DNA of 61,277 nt from SXZD01 sp034680345 (lineage in GTDB: Bacteria; Pseudomonadota; Gammaproteobacteria; Burkholderiales; Burkholderiaceae_B): the NCBI GenBank assembly GCA_034680345.1, contig JAXISZ010000012.1, positions 1-61,277 of the forward strand, written 5' to 3'. Each line of letters opens with the position of its first letter. Position 1 is the stretch's first letter. The position numbers were made by a program, and so were the translations under genes. The notes beneath the pieces are model-generated. The model was not told the origin of the DNA. It did not search any database and worked only from the letters and a program-made list of their open reading frames with translations. Positions 1 to 9,260 of the stretch are shown in pieces.

Positions 1-2
1 AA

Positions 3-1706
3 ATTAATATTTTAGAAATTGGATTTGGTATAGGAAGAAATTTTTCTTTTATTATTTCTGAAATAATTAAAAATTATGTAAATTTAGAAGTACATTACAT
101 AGGAATTGAAAAACATCCTATTTCTAAAAAATTTATTGATTTTATTTATAAAAATAATGTTTTTATAAAAAATTATTTTTCTGAGTGGCCTGATCAGTTG
201 CCAGGAAATCATAGGGTGTATTCTAATGAATCTTTACTATTAGATATTTATTATGGAGAAGCTGAAAAATTTTTTGAAAAATATAAAGGTGAAATTGATT
301 TAATTATTATTGATGCTTACAATCAAAATTTGAATCCAAATTTATGGAATAAAAAATTACCTTATCAATTGATACGCCTGTCTCATTTGAATTCTTGTAT
401 TTTATTTTTTGATGATATAAAAAAAAATTGTCAATATTTTGAATATGCTGGTTGGTTTTTTGAAGATGATTTCATTGCAAAAGTAAAAAAAAATATAAAT
501 TTAACTCTCCCCAATCGAATTTTTAAAAAGAAAAAAATTGCTGTAATTGGGTCTGGTCTAGCTGGTGGTATAGCTGCTTATGAATTGAGTCAGCAAGGAC
601 ACCAAATCTTTTTATTTGATGAAAATTCAAAGGCTGCACAAGGGGCTTCAGGTAATCTAGCAGGCATATTTCATCCTCATATCTCAGTTGATGATGCCTA
701 TATATCTCAGTTAAGTAGAATAGGCGTTGAGTTGACACAATCTCAATTAAAAAAATTTACTCAGCTTGGTGTTTTAAAAGAGGGTAAAGATTGGGCTTTA
801 ACAGGCCATATACAATTGTATGAGTCTATTTTTGAACAGCAGAAGTTTGAAAAAGCATTATTAAACATGAAATTCCCTGAAAAATGGGTGCATAAATTAA
901 ATCATAATCAAATTCAATGTTCTATTAAGTCATCATTTTTAGGCGCTGCTTTGTACTTTTCTCAAGCTGGTTGGGTTAGGCCAAGTATCTGGATAAAAAG
1001 CGCTCTAAATCTTGCTCTTCAAACCAAAAATTTAAAAATTTTCAACCAAACAAAAGTGACCTCATGTAATTTTTACAATGGAAAATGGGGTTTAGAAATT
1101 TCAGGTTGTCATGTTAATAAATTCAATGATTTTGATTGTGTGGTGTTAGCTTGTTCTGATCAACATCAAAATTTATTTCAACAAAATGGGGTTAAAAGTG
1201 CTTCTATTAAGGGACAAATTTCTTATATTTTTTATAAAAATAATTTAAAAAAAGTAATTTCTGGAACCAGTTATGTGATTCCTATCAATACTGAAAAAAT
1301 GATAATTGGTGCTAGTTTTGATTTAAATGATCAAACACACGATGTGACCGATCAAGCTCATCAAAATAATTTAAAAAAATTTTCTCAAGTTTTTTCTACT
1401 GAACAAGAACCAAAAATTGTTGGAGGTAGGGTGGGTTTTCGTTATGCTTGGCAAGATCATTTGCCAGCTATAGGCCCAGCCACTGATGAAAACGGTGAGC
1501 CAATAGAAGGATTATATTTTTTAACAGCTTATGGCTCTCGAGGAATTACCTGGGCCGCATTGGGTGCCCAGGTTTTGGTTGATTTAATTGATCAAAGAAA
1601 TGGTTTATTAACTCAAGACTTATTGGCAGCGGTTTTACCTGGACGTTTTGTTTGGCGCGCTTCAAACTCAAAGCCAGTGCTTCCATCTGGTTTAAGTACC
1701 AAATAA
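3..1706 (+). CDS. mnmC: Bifunctional tRNA 5-methylaminomethyl-2-thiouridine biosynthesis protein MnmC, 5' end outside window
   Basis: MnmC finishes the mnm5s2U34 wobble modification: a C-terminal FAD oxidase removes carboxymethyl from cmnm5U and an N-terminal SAM methyltransferase adds the methyl. The frame is open from base 3 with no start, and its first residues (EIGFGIGRNF) are the SAM-binding glycine loop, so only the very N-terminus is missing. A methyltransferase aspartate lies in IIIDAYNQNLNPNLW, where relatives have a DGFAPAKNP-type motif, so this half is divergent. The FAD domain opens near base 538 with IAVIGSGLAGG and keeps the late GGRVGFRYAWQDHLPAIGP and SRGITWA segments. The 5' half is extremely AT-rich. 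Its last 94 bases overlap the convergent topB. The TTG at 198 is internal, not the start. Confidence 0.93.
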   Translation: MNILEIGFGIGRNFSFIISEIIKNYVNLEVHYIGIEKHPISKKFIDFIYKNNVFIKNYFSEWPDQLPGNHRVYSNESLLLDIYYGEAEKFFEKYKGEIDLIIIDAYNQNLNPNLWNKKLPYQLIRLSHLNSCILFFDDIKKNCQYFEYAGWFFEDDFIAKVKKNINLTLPNRIFKKKKIAVIGSGLAGGIAAYELSQQGHQIFLFDENSKAAQGASGNLAGIFHPHISVDDAYISQLSRIGVELTQSQLKKFTQLGVLKEGKDWALTGHIQLYESIFEQQKFEKALLNMKFPEKWVHKLNHNQIQCSIKSSFLGAALYFSQAGWVRPSIWIKSALNLALQTKNLKIFNQTKVTSCNFYNGKWGLEISGCHVNKFNDFDCVVLACSDQHQNLFQQNGVKSASIKGQISYIFYKNNLKKVISGTSYVIPINTEKMIIGASFDLNDQTHDVTDQAHQNNLKKFSQVFSTEQEPKIVGGRVGFRYAWQDHLPAIGPATDENGEPIEGLYFLTAYGSRGITWAALGAQVLVDLIDQRNGLLTQDLLAAVLPGRFVWRASNSKPVLPSGLSTK

Positions 1707-4213
1707 GCTTTAAATGGACGACGGGTTTTGCTGGATATAAAACGTGTCAGTAAATCAGTTTTTTTCTGGTTAAGTAATTTTTGAAATTGTTCTGGTTCAA
1801 TATTTTGTTGAAGAATTAATTTACCGGATTTAAAATCGCACGTTTTATCTGCTCCAATTGCCTTTTCACATGAATAATTTATGATGTTGTCAAAAACAGA
1901 AGCACCACATTTTGGACAAGATCCTAGTGGCGCTTGATTTGAAAAGTCTGGTTTTTCTTGAGTTTCGTCATTATTTTGATTATCTTGACCAAAATCGAAT
2001 TCCAACCGGTGTTCGCTATTTAACTTTAAAACAGCAGAAAATGGCCGCCCCATTTTACTGCGAAAACCATCTAATAAAGGCAAGTGATGTTCTTTCAGTA
2101 ATTGTTCAACTTCTTGTATTTCAAATTGACGCCCACCGGGTATTTTAGAAATAGAAAAATCACAATTTTCTGAATTAGAACATGAGAATCGACGATAATT
2201 TTCTTTAACGATTGACCCGCATTTAGGGCAAGGTGTTACTAAATTTACATAGTCACCAGGAACCGTAGTTTCACTATAATTTTTTGCGCGATCAACGATA
2301 GTTTGAGTAGTGTTGGAAATTTCAGTCATGAACTGTTCGCGTGATAACTTTCCTTTTTCCATTTGACTGAGTTTAAACTCCCATTCACCAGTTAACTCAG
2401 GCATACTCAGTTCTTTAACATTTAGACCGCGTAATAATGTAAGTAGTTGAAATGCTTTGGCTGTTGGAATGAGTTCACGAAGTTCACGCACCAGATATTT
2501 TTCTGTTAGTAAGCCTTCTATAATGGCCGCCCGAGTAGCAGGCGTTCCTAGTCCTTTTTCCCCCATAGCTTCGCGTAGTTCGTCATCATCAACTAATTTT
2601 CCAGCGCTTTCCATGGCTGATAGTAATGTTGCTTCTGAATAGCGAGCGGCCGGTTTTGTGGTTTGATTGTGAATGTTAATAGATTCAACTTTGATGGGTT
2701 GTTTCAGATCAACCGCGATAATTTGATTTTGATCTGTGGTCATTTCTTTACCATAAACAGCCATCCAACCAGGGTTTTTTAAAATTTTTCCTTCGGTTTT
2801 AAAACAATGGTCTCCAATGTGACTAATACGAGTGGTCACTAGGAATTCAGCAGCCGGATAAAAAACAGCTAAGAATCGACGAACTACCATATCGTATAAT
2901 TTTTGTTCTGGTTCAGATAGATTTTTAGGGGTCTGTAACGTTGGAATTATTGCAAAGTGATCTGATACTTTGTTGTTATCAAAAACACGTTTATTTGGCT
3001 TTACCCAGCCATTATCTAGAATTTTTTTAGCAAAATTTTGGTAAGGCTCAATGATTGTATTAATCTCATTTTTTGATTTTGAATGATTAATAAATTCTTG
3101 TAAAGTTTTAATGCTAGTGTCTAAGTAATCTTCAGGTAGTGCGCGAGAATCTGTTCTTGGATACGTTAATGCTTTGTGTTTTTCATATAGCGTTTGCGCT
3201 ATAGCCAATGTGTTTTTTGCAGAAAAACCAAAACGACTATTTGCTTCACGTTGTAGACTGGTTAAATCAAATAATTGAGGTGAAATTTGTGAAGTGGGCT
3301 TGCATTCCTCTGTTACATGCCCACTTTGATTTTGGCAAGCGTTAATAATTTCTTGGGCTTGTTCCTGAGACCAAATTCGATCAGCGCGACCGTCTGGATC
3401 TTGTGTTTTTTGAAATACAGGGTTGAACCATTTACCTTCATATTGCTTTGTTCCGTTTGCAAATAGTGCTTTAATTTCAAAGTATGGGCGTGTTATGAAA
3501 TGACGAATTTTTTCTTCACGTTCAACAACGATGGCCAAAGTGGGGGTTTGAACACGTCCAACAGTAGTTAAATAAAAGCCCCCTTCTTTGCTGTTGAATG
3601 CAGTCATTGCGCGGGTGCCATTGATTCCAATTAACCAGTCGGCTTCAGAACGGCATTTTGCTGCATCAGCCAATGGTTTCATGTCTTGATCACTGCGTAA
3701 TTTTTTAAAAGCCTCGCGGATGGCTAGCGGTGTCATGGATTGTAACCACAAACGGGATATGGGCTTATTACTTTTTGCATATTGAACAATTAAACGAAAA
3801 ATAAGTTCCCCTTCTCGTCCCGCGTCGCATGCATTAATGATAGAACCGATGTCTTTGCGTTTTAGAAGTTTAATTAAAATTTTTAAACGAGATTCTGTTT
3901 TGGCGATAGGCTTTAGATCAAAATAGGGCGGTAGAACAGGGAGGTTAGCAAAACTCCACTTACCACGCTTTACTTCAAAATCTTCAGGCGCTACGATTTC
4001 TAATAAGTGTCCAACAGCCGATGAAATCACATAATCTTCATTTTCAAAATAATCGTCGAATTTAGTGAATCCACCTAATGCGCGTGCAAGATCTGCTGCG
4101 ACCGAGGGTTTTTCCGCAATAATAAGAGCTTTGGTGACATTTTGATCGTTCACAGACTTGGCTTTCTGAAAAATATAGGTTTCATGGCGCGAAGTGTAAG
4201 GCGTAGACAGCAT
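1613..4213 (-). CDS. topB: DNA topoisomerase III
   Basis: Type IA topoisomerase that passes single strands through a transient break and decatenates replication intermediates. The Toprim domain begins with ALIIAEKPSVAADLARALG and carries DAGREGE (about residues 130-136). The active-site tyrosine is in ALTYPRTDSR (about Y351). KGLGTPATRAAIIEGLL is a conserved IA-core motif. The C-terminal third has two zinc-ribbon-like repeats (CPKCG...C...C at about 640-680 and 760-800) that probably bind DNA. At 866 residues it is longer than E. coli TopB. The ATG at 4213 lies about 27 codons before the conserved start; a GTG at 4153 is an alternative, and neither has a good Shine-Dalgarno. Its tail runs 94 bases antisense into mnmC. 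Confidence 0.95.
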   Translation of the reverse strand: MLSTPYTSRHETYIFQKAKSVNDQNVTKALIIAEKPSVAADLARALGGFTKFDDYFENEDYVISSAVGHLLEIVAPEDFEVKRGKWSFANLPVLPPYFDLKPIAKTESRLKILIKLLKRKDIGSIINACDAGREGELIFRLIVQYAKSNKPISRLWLQSMTPLAIREAFKKLRSDQDMKPLADAAKCRSEADWLIGINGTRAMTAFNSKEGGFYLTTVGRVQTPTLAIVVEREEKIRHFITRPYFEIKALFANGTKQYEGKWFNPVFQKTQDPDGRADRIWSQEQAQEIINACQNQSGHVTEECKPTSQISPQLFDLTSLQREANSRFGFSAKNTLAIAQTLYEKHKALTYPRTDSRALPEDYLDTSIKTLQEFINHSKSKNEINTIIEPYQNFAKKILDNGWVKPNKRVFDNNKVSDHFAIIPTLQTPKNLSEPEQKLYDMVVRRFLAVFYPAAEFLVTTRISHIGDHCFKTEGKILKNPGWMAVYGKEMTTDQNQIIAVDLKQPIKVESINIHNQTTKPAARYSEATLLSAMESAGKLVDDDELREAMGEKGLGTPATRAAIIEGLLTEKYLVRELRELIPTAKAFQLLTLLRGLNVKELSMPELTGEWEFKLSQMEKGKLSREQFMTEISNTTQTIVDRAKNYSETTVPGDYVNLVTPCPKCGSIVKENYRRFSCSNSENCDFSISKIPGGRQFEIQEVEQLLKEHHLPLLDGFRSKMGRPFSAVLKLNSEHRLEFDFGQDNQNNDETQEKPDFSNQAPLGSCPKCGASVFDNIINYSCEKAIGADKTCDFKSGKLILQQNIEPEQFQKLLNQKKTDLLTRFISSKTRRPFKAYLVLKPDGSTGFEFEARQTKRPGKTAANKS

Positions 4214-4352
4214 TTAGTGCAAGTACCAAATATTGCTATAAGTAGGATTCTTTTATTACATCATTAAGTGTAAATACAAGAATTTTGTTAATACAAGGCT
4301 AGTTTTATTTTTTTATACAAAAGGAGTAAATTTATTATTTTAAAGTATACAT

Positions 4353-5507
4353 TTAAACGATTTGCCAGATTTGGCCATGAAAATTTTTAATGTGCTTTTC
4401 TGTTTGAAGTTCAAACAGTTCGGCCAAGACAACAGTGGTCAGATAATTTGTATTAACCGTTTTATTTTTAAAAAAAGTAAGCTGAACCTGGATAAGTAAA
4501 TCATCAAAGCTCATACTTTCTGCTGTTAAGATTTTCAGCAAATGGCTTTTTAATTTTTCAGGTTTTTCTTGGGATTTTAAAGGTTTTTTTGATGGTATGG
4601 GTTTTTCTATTTCAGAGGGTGAAGGAAGTTTCAAGCGTGGTTTATCTAAGGTTGAGTTACATTCTTGTTCTATATCTTGCACTGTTTCAATTAAAACAGC
4701 TCCATTTTTAATCATATGATGACAACCTCGTGCTTGTGGACTATCGATAGAACCTGGAATTGCCATGATGGGTTTGCCCATTTCATTTGCAAGACGGGCT
4801 GTTATTAATGATCCCGAACGCATGGTCGCTTCAATAACCAGCAAACCATCACACAATCCTGCAATAATACGATTTCTTCTTGGAAAAAAAATAGGTCTAG
4901 GAGGAGTTTGTGGTGGGTATTCTGAGATCAATAGTCCACCATTTTTTACAATTTGTTGATATAAAGCTTCGTTTTCTGAGGGATAAATTACATCAATACC
5001 ACACCCCATAACCGCTATGGTTGCACCATTGTTTTTCACACACCCCCAATGGCTGGCGGCGTCAATGCCTTGGGCTAGGCCACTGACAATAACCCAACCT
5101 TGTTTGGATAATTCTGAAGCAAAATGTACCGCACGCCTTAAACCCACTGAAGTGGCTCCACGACTACCAACCATGGCTAAACACGCGTGATTCATTAATT
5201 TGATTTGGCCGGTTGTATACAATATTAAGGGTGGTGTTGATAGATTGCGCAAGGCCGACGGGTAATCAGGATCCCACCAGGTTAAAATGGTGTTTTGTGG
5301 GTTTTTAGATAACCATTTGAGGCTGACATGCATCCAGTGGTCAACGCGTTGCCTGGTTTCGGGTAATAGGCTTTCTAAGTGAATGGCCGGCACTTGGTTA
5401 TAACTTTTCGCAAGCTGCCAACGTTTTTTAGCAGTTAATGTGTCGTCATAGGCCAATGCTAAGGTTTGGTGAAGTTTTTTTACGTTAAGAGTTGTTCGTT
5501 GCATCAT
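4353..5507 (-). CDS. dprA: DNA-processing protein DprA (RecA loader in natural transformation)
   Basis: DprA binds incoming single-stranded DNA during transformation and loads RecA. The Rossmann-like DprA core is clear: LAMVGSRGATSVG, VSGLAQGIDAASHWG, MGCGIDVIYPSEN, FFPRRNRIIAGL, and the downstream SGSLITARLANE and IPGSIDSPQARGCHHMIKNGA. A Lys/Pro/Ser-rich linker (about residues 295-330) leads to a C-terminal winged-helix domain (about 330-384). Length (384) is normal for the family. Two ATG codons stand in tandem at 5507 and 5504, neither with a strong ribosome site. The gene is divergent from def; 139 bases separate its stop from topB. Together with comM and the pilus operon it points to competence. 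Confidence 0.95.
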   Translation of the reverse strand: MMQRTTLNVKKLHQTLALAYDDTLTAKKRWQLAKSYNQVPAIHLESLLPETRQRVDHWMHVSLKWLSKNPQNTILTWWDPDYPSALRNLSTPPLILYTTGQIKLMNHACLAMVGSRGATSVGLRRAVHFASELSKQGWVIVSGLAQGIDAASHWGCVKNNGATIAVMGCGIDVIYPSENEALYQQIVKNGGLLISEYPPQTPPRPIFFPRRNRIIAGLCDGLLVIEATMRSGSLITARLANEMGKPIMAIPGSIDSPQARGCHHMIKNGAVLIETVQDIEQECNSTLDKPRLKLPSPSEIEKPIPSKKPLKSQEKPEKLKSHLLKILTAESMSFDDLLIQVQLTFFKNKTVNTNYLTTVVLAELFELQTEKHIKNFHGQIWQIV

Positions 5508-5517
5508 TTTCAGTTAT

Positions 5518-5531
5518 AACTTAATTAAGTT
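5518..5531. promoter_or_regulatory. 14-bp perfect palindrome between dprA and def
   Basis: AACTTAATTAAGTT is a perfect 14-base dyad in the 74-base gap between divergent dprA and def. It sits where both promoters must lie, so it could be an operator. It is also pure AT apart from two bases in an AT-rich genome, so chance is a real alternative. Confidence 0.2.
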
Positions 5532-5581
5532 GTGAGTTAAATAAACAGCTCGCCATTTTTTATTTATTTAAGGAGGGTGTT

Positions 5582-6088
5582 ATGGCGCTGATGAAGATTT
5601 TGCGCTACCCTGATCCGCGATTAAAAATCGTTGCTAAACCGGTCACCCAGTTTGATGACCAATTGGCACAATTGGCTTCGGATATGGCAGAAACAATGTA
5701 TGAAGCGCCAGGAGTTGGTCTAGCCGCTACACAGATAGATCGTCATATAAGAATTTTGGTGGCTGACGTGTCAGAAGAAAAAAATCAACTGTTGGTATTG
5801 GTTAACCCGGAAATTCTTAGGAAAAGTATGGATTCTGTGCCTTATGAAGAAGGCTGTTTGTCAGTTCCAGGTATTCATGATGAGATTTTTCGGCCAGCTC
5901 AGATACATGTTAGAGCTCAGGATTTACAGGGAAAGTTTTTTGAATTACAAGCCAATGGTTTATTATCTGTCTGTATTCAACATGAAATTGATCATCTCAA
6001 CGGTAAGGTATTTGTAGAATATCTATCGCAATTAAAACAAAATAGAATTAAAACTAAATTAAAAAAACAAGAAAGGCAAAACGTTTGA
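5582..6088 (+). CDS. def: Peptide deformylase
   Basis: Removes the formyl group from the N-terminal methionine of new proteins. All three metal/active-site motifs are present: GVGLAATQ (motif 1), EGCLSVP with the cysteine ligand (motif 2) and QHEIDHLNG with the two histidine ligands and catalytic glutamate (motif 3). Length 168 residues is standard. The start is fixed by AGGAGG at 5571-5576, five bases before the ATG, one of the best ribosome sites in the window. The stop overlaps the fmt start, the usual def-fmt pairing. Confidence 0.98.
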   Translation: MALMKILRYPDPRLKIVAKPVTQFDDQLAQLASDMAETMYEAPGVGLAATQIDRHIRILVADVSEEKNQLLVLVNPEILRKSMDSVPYEEGCLSVPGIHDEIFRPAQIHVRAQDLQGKFFELQANGLLSVCIQHEIDHLNGKVFVEYLSQLKQNRIKTKLKKQERQNV

Positions 6089-7083
6089 AAGTTGGTTTTG
6101 CAGGCACGCCAGTATTTGCAGCGCAAGCGCTCAAAGCCATTATTTCTGCTGGTTTTGAAGTTTCTGTTGTTTTAACTCAACCAGATCGTCCGGCTGGGCG
6201 CGGTATGAAGCTTCAAGTTTCAGCAGTAAAGCAGGTAGCACAAGATTTAAACATTCCAGTATTACAACCTGTGAGTTTACGATATGGTCAACAAGCATCA
6301 GAGGTTATTTCGGCTTTAAAACAATGTGGTGTTTTGGGACAAGCAATTGATGTTTTGGTTGTTGCTGCCTATGGTTTGATTTTGCCCCAAGAGATTTTGG
6401 ATATTCCACGTTTTGGGTGTTTAAATATTCATGCCAGTTTGTTACCTCGCTGGCGTGGTGCAGCGCCTATTCAAAGAGCAATAGAGTTTGGTGATATTGA
6501 AACGGGCATTACCATTATGCAGATGGATGCTGGGCTTGATACCGGTGCTGTATGTAAGATGGCTAAATTACAAATTGTTTCTCAAACGACCGCACAATTG
6601 CATAATGAATTGGCCCTTTTAGGCGGGCAATTAATCGTTTCTTGTTTAAAAGAACTTCAAAATGGTGCATTACAATCAGTTCCACAACCAGTTGAGGGTG
6701 TTAGTTACGCTGAAAAAATTGAAAAGAAAGAAGCGTTATTAGATTTTTCGTTCACAGCCAGTCAAGTGGCTAGAAAAATAGCTGCGTTCGATCCTTTTCC
6801 TGGCGCTTTCTTTAAATTAACCAATAAGTTAGTTAATGAAAATGAAGATACACAGATTGAAACACATATTAAGTGCTTTGACGCAAAAGTGATTAAAAGT
6901 GAACAGTCGTCTAATCCAGGAAAAATTGTTGCAATTGATAAAGACGGGGTTTTGGTGCAGTGTAGAGATGGTCAGGTTTGTATTGCTAGTTTACAAAAAC
7001 CGGGCGGAAAACGAGCACCAGCCATGCGGGTATTACAATCGCTGTCAGTTTCTTGTGGCAAGATTTTGAATTCTTTAACTTAG
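6085..7083 (+). CDS. fmt: Methionyl-tRNA formyltransferase
   Basis: Formylates initiator Met-tRNA using 10-formyltetrahydrofolate, the step def later reverses. The N-terminal formyltransferase fold starts VGFAGTPVFAA and carries the loop NIHASLLPRWRGAAPIQRAI and the MDAGLDTG segment; the C-terminal OB-like tRNA-binding domain starts near AEKIEKKEALLDF. 332 residues, against about 315 in E. coli. It starts at a TTG at 6085 that overlaps the def stop; GAAAGG at 6071 is a weak ribosome site. Translation is probably coupled to def. Confidence 0.97.
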   Translation: MKVGFAGTPVFAAQALKAIISAGFEVSVVLTQPDRPAGRGMKLQVSAVKQVAQDLNIPVLQPVSLRYGQQASEVISALKQCGVLGQAIDVLVVAAYGLILPQEILDIPRFGCLNIHASLLPRWRGAAPIQRAIEFGDIETGITIMQMDAGLDTGAVCKMAKLQIVSQTTAQLHNELALLGGQLIVSCLKELQNGALQSVPQPVEGVSYAEKIEKKEALLDFSFTASQVARKIAAFDPFPGAFFKLTNKLVNENEDTQIETHIKCFDAKVIKSEQSSNPGKIVAIDKDGVLVQCRDGQVCIASLQKPGGKRAPAMRVLQSLSVSCGKILNSLT

Positions 7084-7092
7084 GTTAATATT

Positions 7093-7851
7093 GTGCTTGG
7101 TCTTTTGAGCTTATTTCGATTGCTGTTATTGCTAAGCTTTGTTGAGGTTTTATTTTGTTATTATTTTTTTGATCGTTATTTGATTATTTGGTTCTTATTC
7201 TTTTCTCTTTTATTTTTGTTTATTTGTTACTTTGTTGGTTCCAATCATTTAAAAAAACAATTTTTACAAGCAAAAATACAATTTTTTAATTTGGATAAAA
7301 CGCATCAAAGTTTTACGCGTCTTGTAAACTCAATGAAATTAGGTTCTGAACAGTTAATTATTGTTGCTGATAAAGCACCAAACGCAATTGTTTTTCATGC
7401 GATTGGGATAGGAAATTGTCTTATTGTAACGACGGCTTTGCTAGATTTATGCACTGAGGCTGAACAACTGACTTTGGTTTATCGTTTAAAGAGTTTTGTA
7501 ATACATCGCTTTGGTTTGGTTGCGGCAGTTTTGGCCGGTATGTCTGAAATATTAGGGTCAATTGTAGTTAAACTATTAATGATTTCAAGTTTTTATAAGT
7601 ACACTGTAATGGTATTAGACTTGCAAGCGGTGAAATTGGGGGCCAATGTTGATGATTTGTCTGCGATGTTGGAAAAGTCTCAAGGTCAAGCACTGCAAAT
7701 ATCTAATGAGTGGATAAAATCTAATCCAGGTTTAATCTGGACTGCTTTATTGCCTGTAAAAACCAAAACCGTTATTTATGATACGCACCCTACGATTGAA
7801 AATCGTATCAATCGTTTATTATCAATCGCTAATAGTATTAAAAAGTCTTAA
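7093..7851 (+). CDS. M48 (HtpX-like) family membrane protein without the zinc-protease motif
   Basis: Position between fmt and rsmB, where related bacteria carry an HtpX-like M48 metalloprotease, and partial sequence match identify the family. Two hydrophobic segments fill residues 1-50. M48 landmarks remain: APNAIVFHAIGIGNCLIVTTALLDL (shown in part, about residues 95-119) and the C-terminal THPTIENRINRLL. The HExxH zinc motif that should follow is replaced by YRLKS (about 130-134), and the distal ExxxD ligand motif reads DLQAV (about 176-180). The reading frame is intact over 252 codons, so this looks like a maintained, catalytically dead homologue, not decay. It starts at GTG 7093. Function unknown. 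Confidence 0.75.
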   Translation: MLGLLSLFRLLLLLSFVEVLFCYYFFDRYLIIWFLFFSLLFLFICYFVGSNHLKKQFLQAKIQFFNLDKTHQSFTRLVNSMKLGSEQLIIVADKAPNAIVFHAIGIGNCLIVTTALLDLCTEAEQLTLVYRLKSFVIHRFGLVAAVLAGMSEILGSIVVKLLMISSFYKYTVMVLDLQAVKLGANVDDLSAMLEKSQGQALQISNEWIKSNPGLIWTALLPVKTKTVIYDTHPTIENRINRLLSIANSIKKS

Positions 7852-7860
7852 TTCTTTTTT

Positions 7861-7890
7861 ATTTCTTAGCAAATTGATTGCTTAAGAAAT
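7861..7890. other. Hairpin between the M48-like gene and rsmB
   Basis: ATTTCTTAGCAA and TTGCTTAAGAAAT pair as a 12-base stem with one bulged base around a 5-base loop, in the 61-base gap before rsmB. No U-tract follows on either strand (AAGTAAAATT to the right), so it is not a standard terminator. It may be a processing or attenuation stem that separates def-fmt-M48 from rsmB-ntrYX. Confidence 0.4.
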
Positions 7891-7912
7891 AAGTAAAATT
7901 TATTTTGAAAAT

Positions 7913-9253
7913 ATGATGAAACTCAAGAATAAGGTTCAAAGTCTAAAACAAACTGAGTTAGCATTTATTCTTTTAGAAACTGTTCATTGGGTAGATGCTG
8001 TTATTCGCAAGGGACAATCTTTAAAAACTTTATTGGCGCAATCTAATTTGCCTGATTCCGTCAGAGGAGGAGTTCAGGATTTAAGTTATTGTGTTTTGCG
8101 TTATTGGATGCAGGGTTGTTTTCTCAAAAGTTGTTTAATTAAGCAGACAGTTCTAAAGCCTTTGCTGTTAGATGATTTATTAACAGTTTGTTTAATTTTG
8201 GCGCATGCACCAGATCGCGTACGTTATGAGCCATATACTTTGGTTGATCAAGCAGTAAAAGCAGCTGCTAGTAATTTGGATACTATTGCAGGTAAAGGGT
8301 TGATTAATGCTTGTTTGCGACGATATTATCGTGAACAAAAAAAGTTACTAAAAAGTTTGGAAATGCAATTAGAGTTTATTTTAAACTTTCCACGGTGGTG
8401 GCAAAAACATTTACAGACGCAGTACCCAAATCAATGGATGAATTTTTTAAAAATAGCCAATACCCAACCTCCTTTAACTTTACGGATTAATAGACGTAAA
8501 CAAACCTTAGAAGGTTTTTTACAGGCATGTAGTGAACAAGGTGTTTTGGCTTATACGTGTGGTGACTTCGCAGTGTATTTGCCTTCTGCTGCACCTGTTT
8601 GGCAATTGCCAGGGTTTATTGATGGTTGGTTTAGTGTTCAAGATTTAGCTGCCCAGCAGGCTGCACCTCTGTTAGATGTAAAAAATGGTATGAAAGTGCT
8701 GGATGCATGTTGTGCACCTGGGGGGAAAACTTCTCATTTATTAGAAATAGCCGATTTAGACTTATTGGCATTAGATGTATCTCAAAATCGTTTACAACGT
8801 GTTCACGAAAATCTTGAGCGTTTGGGTTTAATGTCAGATAAAGTTAATTTATGTGTCGCAGATGTGAGCGATGTAAAGGCTTGGTGGGATGGTGAATATT
8901 TTGATGCTATTTTAGCTGATCTGCCTTGTTCTGCATCAGGTATTTTACGCCGTCATCCTGATATTCGCTGGTTAAGAAAATTAGAAGATATTGCGCAGTT
9001 GTCGCAATTACAATTGAAAATTTTACAGGCGCTGTGGTCTGTTTTGAAACCTGCTGGTACATTGCTAGTGGTGACATGTTCAATTTTTGAGGAAGAAGGT
9101 TCTGGTCTAATGAAACAATTTTTGGAGATGCATCAAGATGCTATGCCTTTGAGTGCTCCGGGGTTAATGGAGCCGCTAGCTAGTAATACGTATCATCCTG
9201 GTAACGATGGTTTTTTTTACGCTAAATTAAAAAAGAATAACTTTATTTTGTAA
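7913..9253 (+). CDS. rsmB: 16S rRNA (cytosine-967-C5)-methyltransferase RsmB
   Basis: Methylates C967 of 16S rRNA. An N-terminal NusB-like RNA-binding domain (about residues 15-150, ending INACLRRYYRE) precedes the SAM-dependent domain: APGGKTSHLLE (motif I) and LADLPCSASGILRRHPDI with the first catalytic-region cysteine, then VTCSIFEEEG with the second. 446 residues, family-typical. Two tandem ATG codons at 7913 and 7916. Eight bases before the DUF4390 gene, in the conserved rsmB-DUF4390-ntrY-ntrX run. Confidence 0.95.
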   Translation: MMKLKNKVQSLKQTELAFILLETVHWVDAVIRKGQSLKTLLAQSNLPDSVRGGVQDLSYCVLRYWMQGCFLKSCLIKQTVLKPLLLDDLLTVCLILAHAPDRVRYEPYTLVDQAVKAAASNLDTIAGKGLINACLRRYYREQKKLLKSLEMQLEFILNFPRWWQKHLQTQYPNQWMNFLKIANTQPPLTLRINRRKQTLEGFLQACSEQGVLAYTCGDFAVYLPSAAPVWQLPGFIDGWFSVQDLAAQQAAPLLDVKNGMKVLDACCAPGGKTSHLLEIADLDLLALDVSQNRLQRVHENLERLGLMSDKVNLCVADVSDVKAWWDGEYFDAILADLPCSASGILRRHPDIRWLRKLEDIAQLSQLQLKILQALWSVLKPAGTLLVVTCSIFEEEGSGLMKQFLEMHQDAMPLSAPGLMEPLASNTYHPGNDGFFYAKLKKNNFIL

Positions 9254-9260
9254 CTCAAAA

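Noticed and set aside
198..1706. A separate gene beginning at TTG 198
   Set aside because: The frame is open without a stop back to base 3 and encodes the SAM-binding motif of MnmC, so 198 is internal.
7861..7890. Intrinsic terminator after the M48-like gene
   Set aside because: The stem is good, but no U-run follows it on either strand.
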